DNA of 64,000 nucleotides from Haematospirillum sp. H4485 (GTDB taxonomy: Bacteria > Pseudomonadota > Alphaproteobacteria > Rhodospirillales > Rhodospirillaceae). The position numbers were made by a program, and so were the translations under genes. The notes below the pieces were generated by a model. It was given only the letters and a program-made list of their open reading frames with translations. It ran no database searches and was not told the DNA's origin. Shown here piece after piece: positions 1 to 9,386 of this stretch (its first letter is position 1; each line of letters starts with the position of its first letter). The stretch is taken from the NCBI RefSeq assembly GCF_012102745.1, contig NZ_JAAVSY010000003.1, positions 62,001 through 126,000 of the forward strand, read 5' to 3'.

Positions 1-382
1 AGTTGGCAAGGTGGGCCGAAAAAAAGATACCGCCGATGCCATCTTCGGCCAAGGCTTGTATGTGTTCTGCGCCATTCAGCTGTATGCGTCCGTTGGCCCG
101 GTCCATGATGCGTTCCAGGTGCGGGAACTCTCCAACATTTCGCCCCAGGTTATCCCACATCCCTTTCAGGGTTCTCTGGATCCATGCTTCATCCTGTTCC
201 GGGAATGCCTGCCGCAGGTTGCGGCTGGCAATGCGATGCGCACGCAGCCGCGGGCCTATGATACGCAGGACAAGGCCACCGAAACGGGATGCAGCGTCTA
301 TTGGAAGAACACGCATAAGACCCCAGTACAGGCAGGCAAGGGTAACCAGAAGAATATCTGTAACAGTTGGCTTTTCTCTCAT
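1..382 (-). CDS. lpxL: Lipid A biosynthesis acyltransferase (LpxL/HtrB family), 3' part outside window
   Basis: Seen: the minus-strand reading frame starts with ATG at 382 (overlapping the lpxK stop as ATGA) and runs off the left edge, giving 127 N-terminal residues. They show an N-terminal hydrophobic stretch (ILLVTLACLYWGL) and end in GGIFFSAHLAN, which matches the start of the HX4(D/E) acyltransferase motif of late acyltransferases. Known: LpxL-family enzymes add a secondary acyl chain to Kdo2-lipid IVA at the inner membrane. It is the last visible gene of the msbA-waaA-lpxK operon, which fits that role. Which acyl chain or position it serves (LpxL or LpxM type) cannot be told from the fragment. 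Confidence 0.85.
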   Translation of the reverse strand, partial: MREKPTVTDILLVTLACLYWGLMRVLPIDAASRFGGLVLRIIGPRLRAHRIASRNLRQAFPEQDEAWIQRTLKGMWDNLGRNVGEFPHLERIMDRANGRIQLNGAEHIQALAEDGIGGIFFSAHLAN

Positions 383-1338
383 CGGGTCAGGGGCTCCAGC
401 AACGCACCCAAGGCTTCTCCATGATCGTTCCATTCTACATGCACGGACAGGACGGACAGTGCAGAACGCTGTAGGGGGTCAATGCGGACGGCATCTTTTG
501 TGGTTGTGACCAGCTGACAGTGTTCAAGACGGGCATGTTCAAGCATCCTGCTGATCTTACTCCTGCTGTAAGGATGGTGATCGGCAAAGGAATAGGTCGC
601 AACCAGTTCGGCCCCCAGCGTTGTAAGGGCATCAAAAAATTTCCCGGGACGCCCGATTCCGGCAAAGGCAATAACGCGCTGCCCGCTCCAAGTTTGGTCC
701 TTGTTGTCCGGGACGAGGCGACCCCGCAAAACAGGAAGATGAGCCGGAGCCGTGTCTATAATGCCCGTGCGGTCTTCACCCAGAAGTACAATGCCATCAG
801 CCCTTTTCCATGCTTGGCGCGGGATCTCCCGCAAGGGGCCGGCCGGTATCATCAGGTTATTGCCAAAGCCGTATTGTCCATCGATGACAACCAAGGACAA
901 TGTTTTAGTCAGGGAGGGGTTCTGTAAACCATCATCCATGACAATATACCGTGCACCCGCCTCGCAGGCCGCTTGTGCTCCGGCCGTGCGATCGCGTGCA
1001 ACCCATGTCGGGGCTTTTTCAGCCAGAAGCAGGGCCTCGTCACCGGTTTCGTCACAGGTGTGGTGCTGTCGGTTGACCTGTACTGGCCCCTTGAGTTTCC
1101 CACCATAGCCGCGCAGCAGGGCATGCGCCCCGGGAAGACGTTCAAGAATATCCAGCGTTACCGGTGTTTTTCCGTTTCCCCCTGCGGTTATGTTGCCAAC
1201 GCAGATAACCGGGACGGGTGCTGTCCAAGGGTGCATGGCGCGCTGCCTCATAAACGTCCCGAGGCCGTACAGCCACCCGAAGGGAGACAGGGCCAAGGCT
1301 GTCATATTGCGGTGCTGCCACCAAGAGGGGGTTTGCAT
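379..1338 (-). CDS. lpxK: Tetraacyldisaccharide 4'-kinase
   Basis: Phosphorylates the 4' position of the lipid A disaccharide precursor at the inner membrane. The frame can extend to 1413, but the ATG at 1338 (protein MQTPSWWQHRN..., 319 residues) overlaps the waaA stop as TGATG, typical of this operon, so I use it. The Walker A-like NITAGGNGKTP near residue 50 is diagnostic of LpxK. The protein also shows GYGGKLKGPV and VMDDGLQNPSL, both characteristic of the family, and the length is normal. It is flanked by waaA and lpxL, both lipid A genes. Confidence 0.96.
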   Translation of the reverse strand: MQTPSWWQHRNMTALALSPFGWLYGLGTFMRQRAMHPWTAPVPVICVGNITAGGNGKTPVTLDILERLPGAHALLRGYGGKLKGPVQVNRQHHTCDETGDEALLLAEKAPTWVARDRTAGAQAACEAGARYIVMDDGLQNPSLTKTLSLVVIDGQYGFGNNLMIPAGPLREIPRQAWKRADGIVLLGEDRTGIIDTAPAHLPVLRGRLVPDNKDQTWSGQRVIAFAGIGRPGKFFDALTTLGAELVATYSFADHHPYSRSKISRMLEHARLEHCQLVTTTKDAVRIDPLQRSALSVLSVHVEWNDHGEALGALLEPLTR

Positions 1339-2621
1339 CAGCTGGCCCCACTGTCGCACAACGGGAGCAGATAGGCCATAATCCGCTCCAGAACAGCAGC
1401 CTCTTGATGGCAAAAGCTTTGAGCAGACTGTATCAAGGTTTCGCGTATGCCGGGCTGCAGCAAAAGCTGCTGCACTGTTCTGGTCAGTTCTTCTGCATCG
1501 GGAACCTGTATTGCGGCACGATTCTGCAACATGCGGATGCTGATTTCAGCAAAGTTCTCCATGTTGGGTCCAAACACAACAGCGCTGCCAAGTCGGGCTG
1601 GTTCCAGTGGATTCTGTCCACCCGTTCCGAGCAGGGATTTGCCGATAAAGGAAACAGGGCACAGGCGATAGAAAAGCCCCAGTTCTCCCAAGGTGTCAGC
1701 CAACCAGACATCGCATGCCTGATCAGGAGCAGACCCGTGGGAGCGGAGGGCAACTTTCATCCCTCTGTCTGTTAGCTCCCTTGCAATATCTTCCCCGCGT
1801 TCGGGATGGCGGGGCACGATAATGGTCAGCAGGCCAGGCAGCTGTGCCGTCATGGCGCGGTGCACCTGCCCGGCCATCAGCTCTTCCCCGGGGTGGGTAG
1901 ACGATGCCAGCCATACAGGGCGATTCTTTATGACGCTTCGAGCTGCCTCCAGTTTGTTGAGGTCGACCGGCAAAGGGGGTGATGCGTACTTGAGATTTCC
2001 CGGGCATACAGGATTCCGGGCTCCCAGTTCCTGCAGGCGTTGCGTGTCTTCCGGGCTTTGCCCCATGCACAGGGAGAAACCGGACAGCATATCCCGGATC
2101 AGGGCAGGGGCGAGCCGCCAGCGTTGGAAGGAGTGTTCCGACATGCGTCCGTTTACCAGAACGGAAGGAATGCCGCGCTCGCGGCATGCCTTCAGCAGGT
2201 TGGGCCACAGCTCGCTTTCAACCCACAAGGCAAGGTTTGGCTGCCAGTGATCCAGGAACCGTCCTACCCAGCGGGGGTGATCCAGGGGGACAAACTGATG
2301 TATGACGCGCCCGGCTCCGATGTCATGGAGGCGAGAGGGGAGCAGGCGTGCCGATGTCCGTGTGCCGGTTGTCAGAACAGCTGACCAAGACGGACGGGCT
2401 GTCATCACGGACTGGAGCAGGGGCAGGACAGACAGGCTTTCCCCCACACTGGCCGCGTGGATCCACAGTACAGGTCCTGCAGGGCGCGGGCGGCTGGCAA
2501 TCCCCCTGCGTTCCGGCAGGCGTTCAGGGTCCTCCTTGCTTTGCCGGGCCCGGTACTGAAGCCACAGGCGCAAGGCTGGTGCGCTGGTTGAGACAACGCT
2601 ATGGTACAAAAAAGGTATCAC
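1338..2621 (-). CDS. waaA: 3-deoxy-D-manno-octulosonic acid (Kdo) transferase
   Basis: Transfers Kdo from CMP-Kdo to lipid IVA. The protein has 427 residues, normal for the family. The N-terminal half carries WIHAASVGES (about residue 54), the hallmark motif of the glycosyltransferase N domain. The C-terminal half has ARLGSAVVFGPNMENF, the nucleotide-sugar binding region of the GT-B fold. The start is GTG at 2621, overlapping the stop of the upstream acyltransferase gene (GTGA), so translation is probably coupled. The number of Kdo residues added cannot be read from sequence. Confidence 0.96.
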   Translation of the reverse strand: MIPFLYHSVVSTSAPALRLWLQYRARQSKEDPERLPERRGIASRPRPAGPVLWIHAASVGESLSVLPLLQSVMTARPSWSAVLTTGTRTSARLLPSRLHDIGAGRVIHQFVPLDHPRWVGRFLDHWQPNLALWVESELWPNLLKACRERGIPSVLVNGRMSEHSFQRWRLAPALIRDMLSGFSLCMGQSPEDTQRLQELGARNPVCPGNLKYASPPLPVDLNKLEAARSVIKNRPVWLASSTHPGEELMAGQVHRAMTAQLPGLLTIIVPRHPERGEDIARELTDRGMKVALRSHGSAPDQACDVWLADTLGELGLFYRLCPVSFIGKSLLGTGGQNPLEPARLGSAVVFGPNMENFAEISIRMLQNRAAIQVPDAEELTRTVQQLLLQPGIRETLIQSAQSFCHQEAAVLERIMAYLLPLCDSGAS

Positions 2622-3340
2622 GCCGATCGCCTTGTCTTGCTTGTCTCCCCGGGGTTGGCCGGGGGTGTTGGTTCGTGGCCCATGCGTGCATCGGCGTTAG
2701 CAGCCAAGGCAATCATCGCAGTCTCCAGCTTTTCGCGTTCTTGTTCCACCTGATCCGGGTCCAGGTCTGGTGCGATTGTGACGGGATCCCCCCATGCGAT
2801 GATCCCCTTGCTGAAAGGCAGAGCAAGGCGGAATTTGTCCCAGCTTCCCAGGATCCGACGTTTCTTGCAGGAAAAGGCGCATGGGATGATGGGTACACCG
2901 CTCAGGCGGGCAATATCGATAATGCCCCGGCTGGCCCGCATCCTTGGTCCCCGGGGGCCATCTGGGGTCATGCCGATGCTGCTTCCTGTCTTGAGGACCT
3001 TCAGGATCTGCCGTACGGCAGATGCGCCGCTTTTGCCTGAGCTTCCGGCAATAGAGTGAAGGCCAAGGTAAGAGATCGTTTTCGCAATCAGCTGTCCGTC
3101 GCGGTGCCGCGAGATCAGCATGTACATAACGCGCCCTGTGCGCCATGCGTAAGGCATCATCAGCAGATGCCCATGCCAGAATGCCATGATGAAAGGCTTG
3201 TTCTCTGCCCACATGCGCTTGGGCTGTTCGTCATTGTCTATTGTCCACGATCCGGTATGCCAGACCAGCCGTATGTACAGGGATCCCAGCCAGCTGAAGA
3301 GGGAATGGACACGGTCGTGGCGCAGAATTTTTTTCAGCAT
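2618..3340 (-). CDS. DUF374 lysophospholipid acyltransferase-like protein
   Basis: A 240-residue protein with AFWHGHLLMMPY near residue 54 and MTPDGPRGPRMRAS near residue 125, the two conserved blocks of the DUF374 branch of the PlsC/LPLAT acyltransferases. Family members sit in lipid A/Kdo loci and are thought to act in lipid A or lipoprotein maturation at the inner membrane; the exact acceptor is not established. The start ATG at 3340 overlaps the end of msbA by 7 bases, and the stop overlaps waaA by 4. Being locked between msbA and waaA supports an outer-membrane lipid role. Confidence 0.88.
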   Translation of the reverse strand: MLKKILRHDRVHSLFSWLGSLYIRLVWHTGSWTIDNDEQPKRMWAENKPFIMAFWHGHLLMMPYAWRTGRVMYMLISRHRDGQLIAKTISYLGLHSIAGSSGKSGASAVRQILKVLKTGSSIGMTPDGPRGPRMRASRGIIDIARLSGVPIIPCAFSCKKRRILGSWDKFRLALPFSKGIIAWGDPVTIAPDLDPDQVEQEREKLETAMIALAANADARMGHEPTPPANPGETSKTRRSA

Positions 3341-5115
3341 GACGGTCCCGGTTCTGTTGTATCCCTGAACTGAAGGGCATACAGGGCGGCGTAGGCCCCG
3401 CCACGTTCCAGAAGATCCTGATGGGTACCATGCTCGATAACCCGACCTTCATCAATAACATGAATGATATCGGCTTGGGTTATGGTTGACAGGCGGTGCG
3501 CTATGACAACCGTTGTGCGTCCCTGCATCAGGGTTTGAAGAGCGTCCTGAACCTGACGTTCGCTTTCGGTATCAAGGGCGCTGGTAGCTTCATCCAGCAG
3601 AAGGACCGGTGCATTCTTCAGGATGGCCCGGGCAATCGCAATCCGTTGTCGTTGGCCCCCGGACAGGCTCATGCCACGTTCCCCGACCGGTGTTTCATAC
3701 CCCATGGGCAGCGCAGAGATGAAGTCGTGCGCAGCGGCCAGGCGAGCTGCATTTTCAATTTCGGTATCATTGGCGTCCGGTTTACCGAAGGCAATGTTGG
3801 CCCGGATTGTATCATCGAACAGGACCACATCCTGACTGACCAAGGCGACGGATTGGTGGAGTGAGACGAGCGTTGCCTTCCGTACGTCCAGCCCGTCTAT
3901 CAGGACGGCACCGGATGCAACATCATGGAAGCGTGGTATCAGGTTCAGGATGGTCGATTTTCCTGCCCCGGATGGCCCGACCAGCGCGACAGTCTTCCCC
4001 GGCGGGACAATCAGGTCCAGACCCGAAAGAACCGCTTTCTGACCGTTGTAGGAGAACGAGACATTCCGGAATTCAATCTGCCCGCCATTTGTTTTCAGGG
4101 GAACAGCGTCCGCCTGTTCGGTAATGGCGGTACGGGTGTCCAGAATAGAGAACAGCCGTTCAGCCCCCGCCAGTCCTTCTTCCAGCGAAGCATTCAGCTT
4201 GGCCAGATTTTTCATGGGTTGGTAAGCCAGCATCAGGGCCGTGATGAAGCTGAAAAACTGACCAGCCGTTGTGGTGCCGTCCACAACCCGGCTGCCGCCA
4301 TACAGTATCACAACAGTGATGGCAATTCCGCCCAGTGTTTCCATGACCGGACTGGACATAGCCCTGATTCGTGACGCCTTGAAAGCCAAGGAAAACAGAT
4401 CTTCGGTCAGGGCACGAATTTTTGAGCATTCGTGTCCCTCAAGGCCATAGGACTTGACCATCCGGATTCCGTGGAAGGATTGCTCGAGAACGGTGTTGAA
4501 GGCCCCCATCTGATCCTGGGTGTTGATAGAGACCTTGCGCATGCGGCGCCCGATCCGGGCAATCGGCAAGATGGCAACCGGAAAGACAAAAAAGGCTACC
4601 GCAGCCAGAAGCCAGTCCTGCCAGAACATGACGGCTACCAGGCCTATGACGCTCAACATGTCTTTTCCCAAGCTGGTCAGGGCGTTGGAAACCGCATTGC
4701 GCATCTGGTTGATATCCACCAGGAAGCGCGATACCAGCCGCCCGGTTGTGTTGCGGGCGAAGAAGCCGGCATCCAGTGTCATCAGGTGGCCAAACAGCCG
4801 TTGCTGCAGGTCGGCAATGATACGCAGTCCAACCCGGGCCATGACAACAGACTGCCCGTACTCGGCTATCCCCTTGGTGGCAAACGTTGCCAGCACCATG
4901 CCGGCGACCGGCCACAGCAGGGCTGCATTCCGCAGCATGAACACTTCGTTGACAACCGGTTCCATCAGCTTGGCTACCGCTGCTGTCGCCGCTGCAGAAA
5001 GAGCCATGAAAAATGCCGCCAGAACAATCTGGCCGCGGTATTGTCCAACAGACTCCCGGTAAAGGCGTTTCATCAGGGCCATGGTCGGGGTTCTGTGGCG
5101 GGTCTCGGCGGTCAC
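3334..5115 (-). CDS. msbA: Lipid A flippase ABC transporter (MsbA type)
   Basis: Flips lipid A-core across the inner membrane using ATP. The protein has 593 residues: a six-helix exporter transmembrane domain (about 20-320), then a nucleotide-binding domain with Walker A GPSGAGKST, signature LSGGQRQRIAIARA, Walker B VLLLDEATSALD and a switch histidine in VVIAHRLS. The start is GTG at 5115 with AGGA nine bases upstream; ATGs at 5082 and 5073 are alternatives. It is the first gene of the lipid A operon and is divergent from ispH. Substrate is inferred mainly from context, because heterologous exporters look alike. Confidence 0.93.
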   Translation of the reverse strand: MTAETRHRTPTMALMKRLYRESVGQYRGQIVLAAFFMALSAAATAAVAKLMEPVVNEVFMLRNAALLWPVAGMVLATFATKGIAEYGQSVVMARVGLRIIADLQQRLFGHLMTLDAGFFARNTTGRLVSRFLVDINQMRNAVSNALTSLGKDMLSVIGLVAVMFWQDWLLAAVAFFVFPVAILPIARIGRRMRKVSINTQDQMGAFNTVLEQSFHGIRMVKSYGLEGHECSKIRALTEDLFSLAFKASRIRAMSSPVMETLGGIAITVVILYGGSRVVDGTTTAGQFFSFITALMLAYQPMKNLAKLNASLEEGLAGAERLFSILDTRTAITEQADAVPLKTNGGQIEFRNVSFSYNGQKAVLSGLDLIVPPGKTVALVGPSGAGKSTILNLIPRFHDVASGAVLIDGLDVRKATLVSLHQSVALVSQDVVLFDDTIRANIAFGKPDANDTEIENAARLAAAHDFISALPMGYETPVGERGMSLSGGQRQRIAIARAILKNAPVLLLDEATSALDTESERQVQDALQTLMQGRTTVVIAHRLSTITQADIIHVIDEGRVIEHGTHQDLLERGGAYAALYALQFRDTTEPGPSC

Positions 5116-5296
5116 GCTTGGTTATCCTGTTGCTGCCATGATGCGGCGGGAAGCTATCATGTTGGCCTGTTTTGTCCAATCCCGCAGGCATGATGCAAGG
5201 CTTCCTCCGGGGCTATAGATCTGCTATCCACGCATGAACGTGTGCGCAGATCCACCATTGTCTGCCTCCCAACCCTGTTTTTCTGTGGAATGTCCT
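5116..5296. promoter_or_regulatory. Divergent promoter region msbA / ispH
   Basis: This 181-base gene-free interval separates the minus-strand lipid A operon from plus-strand ispH and must hold promoters for both. I could not single out convincing -35/-10 pairs or an operator. Confidence 0.4.
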
Positions 5297-6244
5297 ATGT
5301 CCAAGCCTCCTCTTGTGATTGCCCTGGCCGGACCACGTGGCTTCTGCGCCGGTGTTGACCGGGCGATCCAGATTGTCGAGCGGGCGCTGGAGAAATTCGG
5401 GGCTCCTGTTTATGTGCGTCATGAAATTGTCCATAATCGCTTTGTAGTTGAAAGTCTGAGGGCGCGTGGCGCTGTCTTTGTCGAGGATCTGGATCAGTGT
5501 CCGGACGACCGCCCGGTTATTTTCTCGGCGCACGGTGTCCCCAAGAGTGTCCCGGAGGCCGCAAAGGCCCGCAGGATGACCTGGGTAGATGCAACCTGTC
5601 CCCTGGTCAGCAAGGTTCATAACGGGGCCGAACGTCATGTGGCAGAGGGGCGTCAGGTCATCCTGATTGGTCACGCCGGCCATCCTGAAGTCATCGGTAC
5701 CATGGGGCAGGTTCCCGACGGCCAGATGTTGCTCGTTGAAACGGTGGAGCAGGCCGAGGTTGTGCAGCCCCGAACGCCGGAGCATCTGGCCTATGTTACC
5801 CAGACGACCCTGTCGGTTGACGAAACCGCTGACATCATTGCCGTTCTGCGTCGTCGTTTTCCGCAGATTTCTGCGCCGCACAAAGAAGATATCTGTTACG
5901 CCACGACCAATCGCCAGGCCGCAGTCAAGGCGATGGTCCGTGGATGTGATGCCGTTATGGTGATCGGGGCGCCGAACTCGTCCAATTCACGCCGCCTGGT
6001 AGAAGTAGCCCGCAAGGCCGGCTGCGAGCATTCCCTGCTGGTGCAGTCTGCGGCAGAGGTTGACTGGGCCGCCTTGGCAGGCGTGCGTCGTCTTGGGTTG
6101 ACGGCTGGTGCTTCCGCCCCGGAAATTCTGGTTGAGACTGTTATCGAGGCGTGTCGGGAGCATTTTGATGTGACCCTGGAGCATGTGTCGGTGACCGAGG
6201 AAAACATCGTGTTCCGATTGCCCCGTATACTGGCAGCCGAATAG
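5297..6244 (+). CDS. ispH: 4-hydroxy-3-methylbut-2-enyl diphosphate reductase
   Basis: Last step of the MEP isoprenoid pathway: reduces HMBPP to IPP and DMAPP with a [4Fe-4S] cluster. I start at the ATG at 5297 ([15 protein letters not shown]..., 315 residues), because the 21-residue upstream extension is absent from the family. The three cluster cysteines are visible in [21 protein letters not shown] and [17 protein letters not shown] and GAPNSSNS are the usual substrate-pocket motifs. thrB follows 18 bases downstream. Confidence 0.97.
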   Translation: MSKPPLVIALAGPRGFCAGVDRAIQIVERALEKFGAPVYVRHEIVHNRFVVESLRARGAVFVEDLDQCPDDRPVIFSAHGVPKSVPEAAKARRMTWVDATCPLVSKVHNGAERHVAEGRQVILIGHAGHPEVIGTMGQVPDGQMLLVETVEQAEVVQPRTPEHLAYVTQTTLSVDETADIIAVLRRRFPQISAPHKEDICYATTNRQAAVKAMVRGCDAVMVIGAPNSSNSRRLVEVARKAGCEHSLLVQSAAEVDWAALAGVRRLGLTAGASAPEILVETVIEACREHFDVTLEHVSVTEENIVFRLPRILAAE

Positions 6245-6262
6245 ACGGAGAAATACAGAACA

Positions 6263-7240
6263 ATGGCCGTTTATACCAAGGTCGGCGATTCCGAGCTGGC
6301 CGCGTTTGTCCGCTCTTATGATATCGGGGATGTCCAGTCTCTGGAGGGTATTGCAGAAGGGGTTGAGAATACCAATTTTCGTCTGGTGACCAGCGGCGGT
6401 ACCTTTATCCTGACCTTGTACGAAAAAAGGGTTGATCCGGACCATTTACCCTTCTTTCTTGGCTTGATGCGGCATTTGGCTGCGCGTGGTGTTCCTTGCC
6501 CTGTGCCGGTGGATAACAGGCATGGTCAGGCGTTGGGTATGTTGTGTGGGCGTCCGGCTGCCCTTGTTACGTTCTTGCAGGGGCATTGGCCGCGACAGAT
6601 CCTGCCTGTCCACATGGAACCGCTGGGCATGGCGTTGGCCACGATGCACCGCGGGGCTACCGATTTTGCCATGACCCGCCCCAATGATTTGTCCCTGCAG
6701 GGGTGGCATACCCTGTACAGGGCCTGTGCCGATCGCGCCCATGACATTGAGCCAGGCCTGGCTGATGAACTTGCCGCTGAGCTTGCTGTTCTTGATGATG
6801 TGTGGCCTTCCGGGCTTCCCTACGGGATCATTCACGCCGACCTGTTTCCTGATAATGTGTTTTTTCAGGATGGCCATCTTTCCGGGCTTATTGATTTCTA
6901 CTTCGCCTGCAATGACATGTTGGCCTATGACATTGCTGTTTGCCTCAATGCCTGGTGTTTTGATGAGATGGCTGGTTTCAGTGCCGAACGTGCCCGTCTC
7001 TTCCTTTCTGGTTACCACAGTGTGCGTCCTTTACAGCCGGCAGAGCTTGACAGCCTGCCGTTGTTGGCCCGCGGTGCGGCACTGCGTTTTCTCCTGACCC
7101 GCCTTTATGACTGGTTGTACACAGATCCCGATGCTCTTGTGACCAGGAAAGACCCGCTTGAGTACCTGCGCAGGCTGCGTTTCCACCGTACGGCTGCCGG
7201 GATTTCCGCGTATGGATTGACGCCGGGAGAGCTGGTATGA
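6263..7240 (+). CDS. thrB: Homoserine kinase (ThrB, APH-fold type)
   Basis: Phosphorylates homoserine in threonine synthesis. The 325-residue protein belongs to the aminoglycoside-phosphotransferase fold class of homoserine kinases common in alphaproteobacteria. It opens with [16 protein letters not shown] and [10 protein letters not shown] (the phosphate loop). The catalytic loop is [13 protein letters not shown] and the metal-binding segment is [15 protein letters not shown]-type ribosome binding site precedes the ATG. Its stop overlaps the rnhA start (ATGA). The ispH-thrB-rnhA order is a known alphaproteobacterial arrangement. Confidence 0.95.
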   Translation: MAVYTKVGDSELAAFVRSYDIGDVQSLEGIAEGVENTNFRLVTSGGTFILTLYEKRVDPDHLPFFLGLMRHLAARGVPCPVPVDNRHGQALGMLCGRPAALVTFLQGHWPRQILPVHMEPLGMALATMHRGATDFAMTRPNDLSLQGWHTLYRACADRAHDIEPGLADELAAELAVLDDVWPSGLPYGIIHADLFPDNVFFQDGHLSGLIDFYFACNDMLAYDIAVCLNAWCFDEMAGFSAERARLFLSGYHSVRPLQPAELDSLPLLARGAALRFLLTRLYDWLYTDPDALVTRKDPLEYLRRLRFHRTAAGISAYGLTPGELV

Positions 7241-7707
7241 GCCAGACACGGGATGATTCGGATCGCGTTGAAATTTTTACAGACGGGGCTTGTTCCGGGA
7301 ATCCGGGCCCGGGTGGATGGGGGGCCATTTTGCGCTGGAAAGGGCACGAAAAAGAGATTTGCGGGGGGGAAAGCGAAACCACCAACAACAGGATGGAGCT
7401 GACCTCGGTAATCGAGGCTCTCAAGACCTTGCGGCGTCCGATGGTGGTAGATGTCTATACAGACAGCACATATGTCCAGAAGGGCATGACCGAATGGCTG
7501 CAGGGGTGGAAAAGGAAGCAATGGAAGACGGCTGACAACAAGCCAGTCAAAAATGCGGACCTGTGGCAGCTTCTTGATGTGCAGGCCAGCCGCCATGAGG
7601 TACGATGGCACTGGGTCAAGGGGCATGCCGGCCACCCGGATAACGAAAGGGCAGATTTCCTTGCCCGGTCCGGCATCCCGCAATCAACCCGCCAGGCTAT
7701 GGATTGA
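7237..7707 (+). CDS. rnhA: Ribonuclease HI
   Basis: Cuts the RNA strand of RNA-DNA hybrids. The protein has 156 residues, normal for the family. [20 protein letters not shown] (first acidic residue), [12 protein letters not shown] (Glu), VYTDSTYV (Asp) and the C-terminal [15 protein letters not shown] (handle histidine and last Asp) give the complete catalytic set. Its ATG overlaps the thrB stop by 4 bases, so translation is likely coupled. Confidence 0.97.
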   Translation: MSQTRDDSDRVEIFTDGACSGNPGPGGWGAILRWKGHEKEICGGESETTNNRMELTSVIEALKTLRRPMVVDVYTDSTYVQKGMTEWLQGWKRKQWKTADNKPVKNADLWQLLDVQASRHEVRWHWVKGHAGHPDNERADFLARSGIPQSTRQAMD

Positions 7708-7764
7708 TTGCCCTTCAGTGGCGATGGCAACAGTTCCGGTTGTGGTGATGTACAGGGGAATGCC

Positions 7765-8556
7765 GTGTCGGACCAGAACAAGGACAAGAAGCTGAGACTG
7801 GGTGTCGGCGGGCCGGAAATGATCGTGCACGCCGAGGAAATTGGTAAGGTTGCAAAGAAGCTGGCGGAATCACGGGGCGTTGACAAGCTGGTTGCCGAAA
7901 CCGAGCTGTTTGTCAAAGGCCAGGTCGCCCGTATGGAGATTACCTGCTCCAGCTGTGCCCGGCGTATGGTTCAGGATGCCTCTGCCGAGGCATTGAGGGC
8001 CGAGCCTATCGAGCGCCCCGCGTGGGACCGCCGTGCTGATTTTCTCCTGCGTTTGATTGTTGCCTTCTACCCACACGGTGTTTCCAACGAGGTCAAGGAT
8101 CACTCCCTGGTTCTGCCCCGGCACTGTTTGGTGCGCCTGGGGGGGTTCTGGCGTGATGTTCTGGGGACTTTTCCCTATTCGGACCTGAATTCGGATGCCA
8201 GCCGCCTGATGACGCGCTTTCCCTCGGCCCGGGATAGCGAGCTGCGGTCGTTGATGTTTTCCCACCCGCCCTCGCGGCTTTTGCTGATGAAGCTTCTGAC
8301 GCGCCTGTTGGCCATTTTCCAGGATGCTCCGGCCTTGCGTTCCCACTTCATTCCTGCTCTTGCGTATGACAAGTGGCCCAATATTTTCAAGCCGACGGAG
8401 AAGCATTTTTCGGCGATATGCTCGGGTTTGTTCGGTGACTTCATGCTGCAGCTCCAGAAGCCCCGGCAGGGGGATGATATGGAGCAATGGTTCGGGCGTG
8501 GGGCAACGGGGCGGCTTCTGGACTTGTTGGAAATGACGATCAGCCCCGGTGGCTGA
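7765..8556 (+). CDS. Conserved protein of unknown function
   Basis: About 263 residues if started at GTG 7765, which has CAGGGG upstream; the frame is open from TTG 7708. I recognise no domain. It contains ITCSSCARRM (a CxxC pair near residue 70) and is otherwise soluble and helical-looking, with several Arg-Leu-rich segments (RLLLMKLLTRLLAIF). There is no signal peptide. It lies between rnhA and pyrF on the same strand and is probably cotranscribed with them. The regular codon use argues for a real gene. Confidence 0.72.
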   Translation: MSDQNKDKKLRLGVGGPEMIVHAEEIGKVAKKLAESRGVDKLVAETELFVKGQVARMEITCSSCARRMVQDASAEALRAEPIERPAWDRRADFLLRLIVAFYPHGVSNEVKDHSLVLPRHCLVRLGGFWRDVLGTFPYSDLNSDASRLMTRFPSARDSELRSLMFSHPPSRLLLMKLLTRLLAIFQDAPALRSHFIPALAYDKWPNIFKPTEKHFSAICSGLFGDFMLQLQKPRQGDDMEQWFGRGATGRLLDLLEMTISPGG

Positions 8557-8636
8557 GCTGTTTGTATTCCGTTCTTGCCGAGTCTGGTGGTGGTGCTATA
8601 ACCATCGGCATCTTAGCCTTGGACAGGATACCTGCC

Positions 8637-9386
8637 ATGTTTCCGGCCAACCCGTTGTTTGTTGCCTTGGATACGGTTGATCACACCCGTGCCGTGCGGC
8701 TGGCTTCTGCTGTAAAAGATCTGGCAGGAGGGATCAAGCTTGGTCTTGAGTATTATTCCGCCCATGGGCCCGATGGTGTGCGCTCTGTCCAGGAAGTATC
8801 GGGTGGTTTGTCGCTTTTCCTTGATCTCAAATTCCACGATATCCCCAATACGGTTGCCGGTGCTGTGCGTGCCGCGTGTCAGCTTTCTCCCTTTTGTATG
8901 ACGCTGCATGCCGGGGGAGGGCGCGACATGATGCGCGCCGCAGCGGATGCCGTGCATGAGGAAGCGGGGCGGCGTGGCATTGTCAGGCCACGGCTGTTTG
9001 CTGTGACTGTCCTGACCAGTCTGAATGCTGCAGATCTGGCTGAAGTTGGTCTGCCGCGTGTGCCTACGGACCAAGTGCGGCACTTGGTCTCTCTGGCCCG
9101 TGATTGCCGTATGGACGGGGTTGTGTGCTCGGCGTACGAGGCTGAGCTTGTCCGTTCTGCCTGTGGGCCCGATTTCGCGATTGTCGTGCCGGGCATCCGG
9201 CCACTGTGGGCTGGCTCCGGTGATCAGAAGCGTGTTGCAACCCCGGCAGAAGCACGGGAAGCAGGCGCGGATTATCTTGTTGTCGGTCGTCCGGTAACCA
9301 CGGCAGAAGATCCTTCACAGGCCGTTTATCGTATACTGGAGGAGCTGGCCGATCCAGCTTTCTCCCAGCAAGGAGATTATGTGTGA
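8637..9386 (+). CDS. pyrF: Orotidine 5'-phosphate decarboxylase
   Basis: Makes UMP from OMP in pyrimidine synthesis. I start at ATG 8637 (MFPANPLFVALDTVD, 249 residues); the frame is open 150 bases further upstream but that part is not family-like. The active-site segment FLDLKFHDIPNT holds the conserved Asp-Lys-Asp network (DxKxxD), and the C-terminal phosphate-binding part includes VPGIRPL and DYLVVGRPVT. The stop overlaps the GTG start of trpF (GTGA). Confidence 0.96.
   Translation: MFPANPLFVALDTVDHTRAVRLASAVKDLAGGIKLGLEYYSAHGPDGVRSVQEVSGGLSLFLDLKFHDIPNTVAGAVRAACQLSPFCMTLHAGGGRDMMRAAADAVHEEAGRRGIVRPRLFAVTVLTSLNAADLAEVGLPRVPTDQVRHLVSLARDCRMDGVVCSAYEAELVRSACGPDFAIVVPGIRPLWAGSGDQKRVATPAEAREAGADYLVVGRPVTTAEDPSQAVYRILEELADPAFSQQGDYV

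Noticed and set aside
4432-5193. Long open frames antisense to msbA
   Set aside because: Codon-position bias follows msbA; translated text is low-complexity and matches no family.
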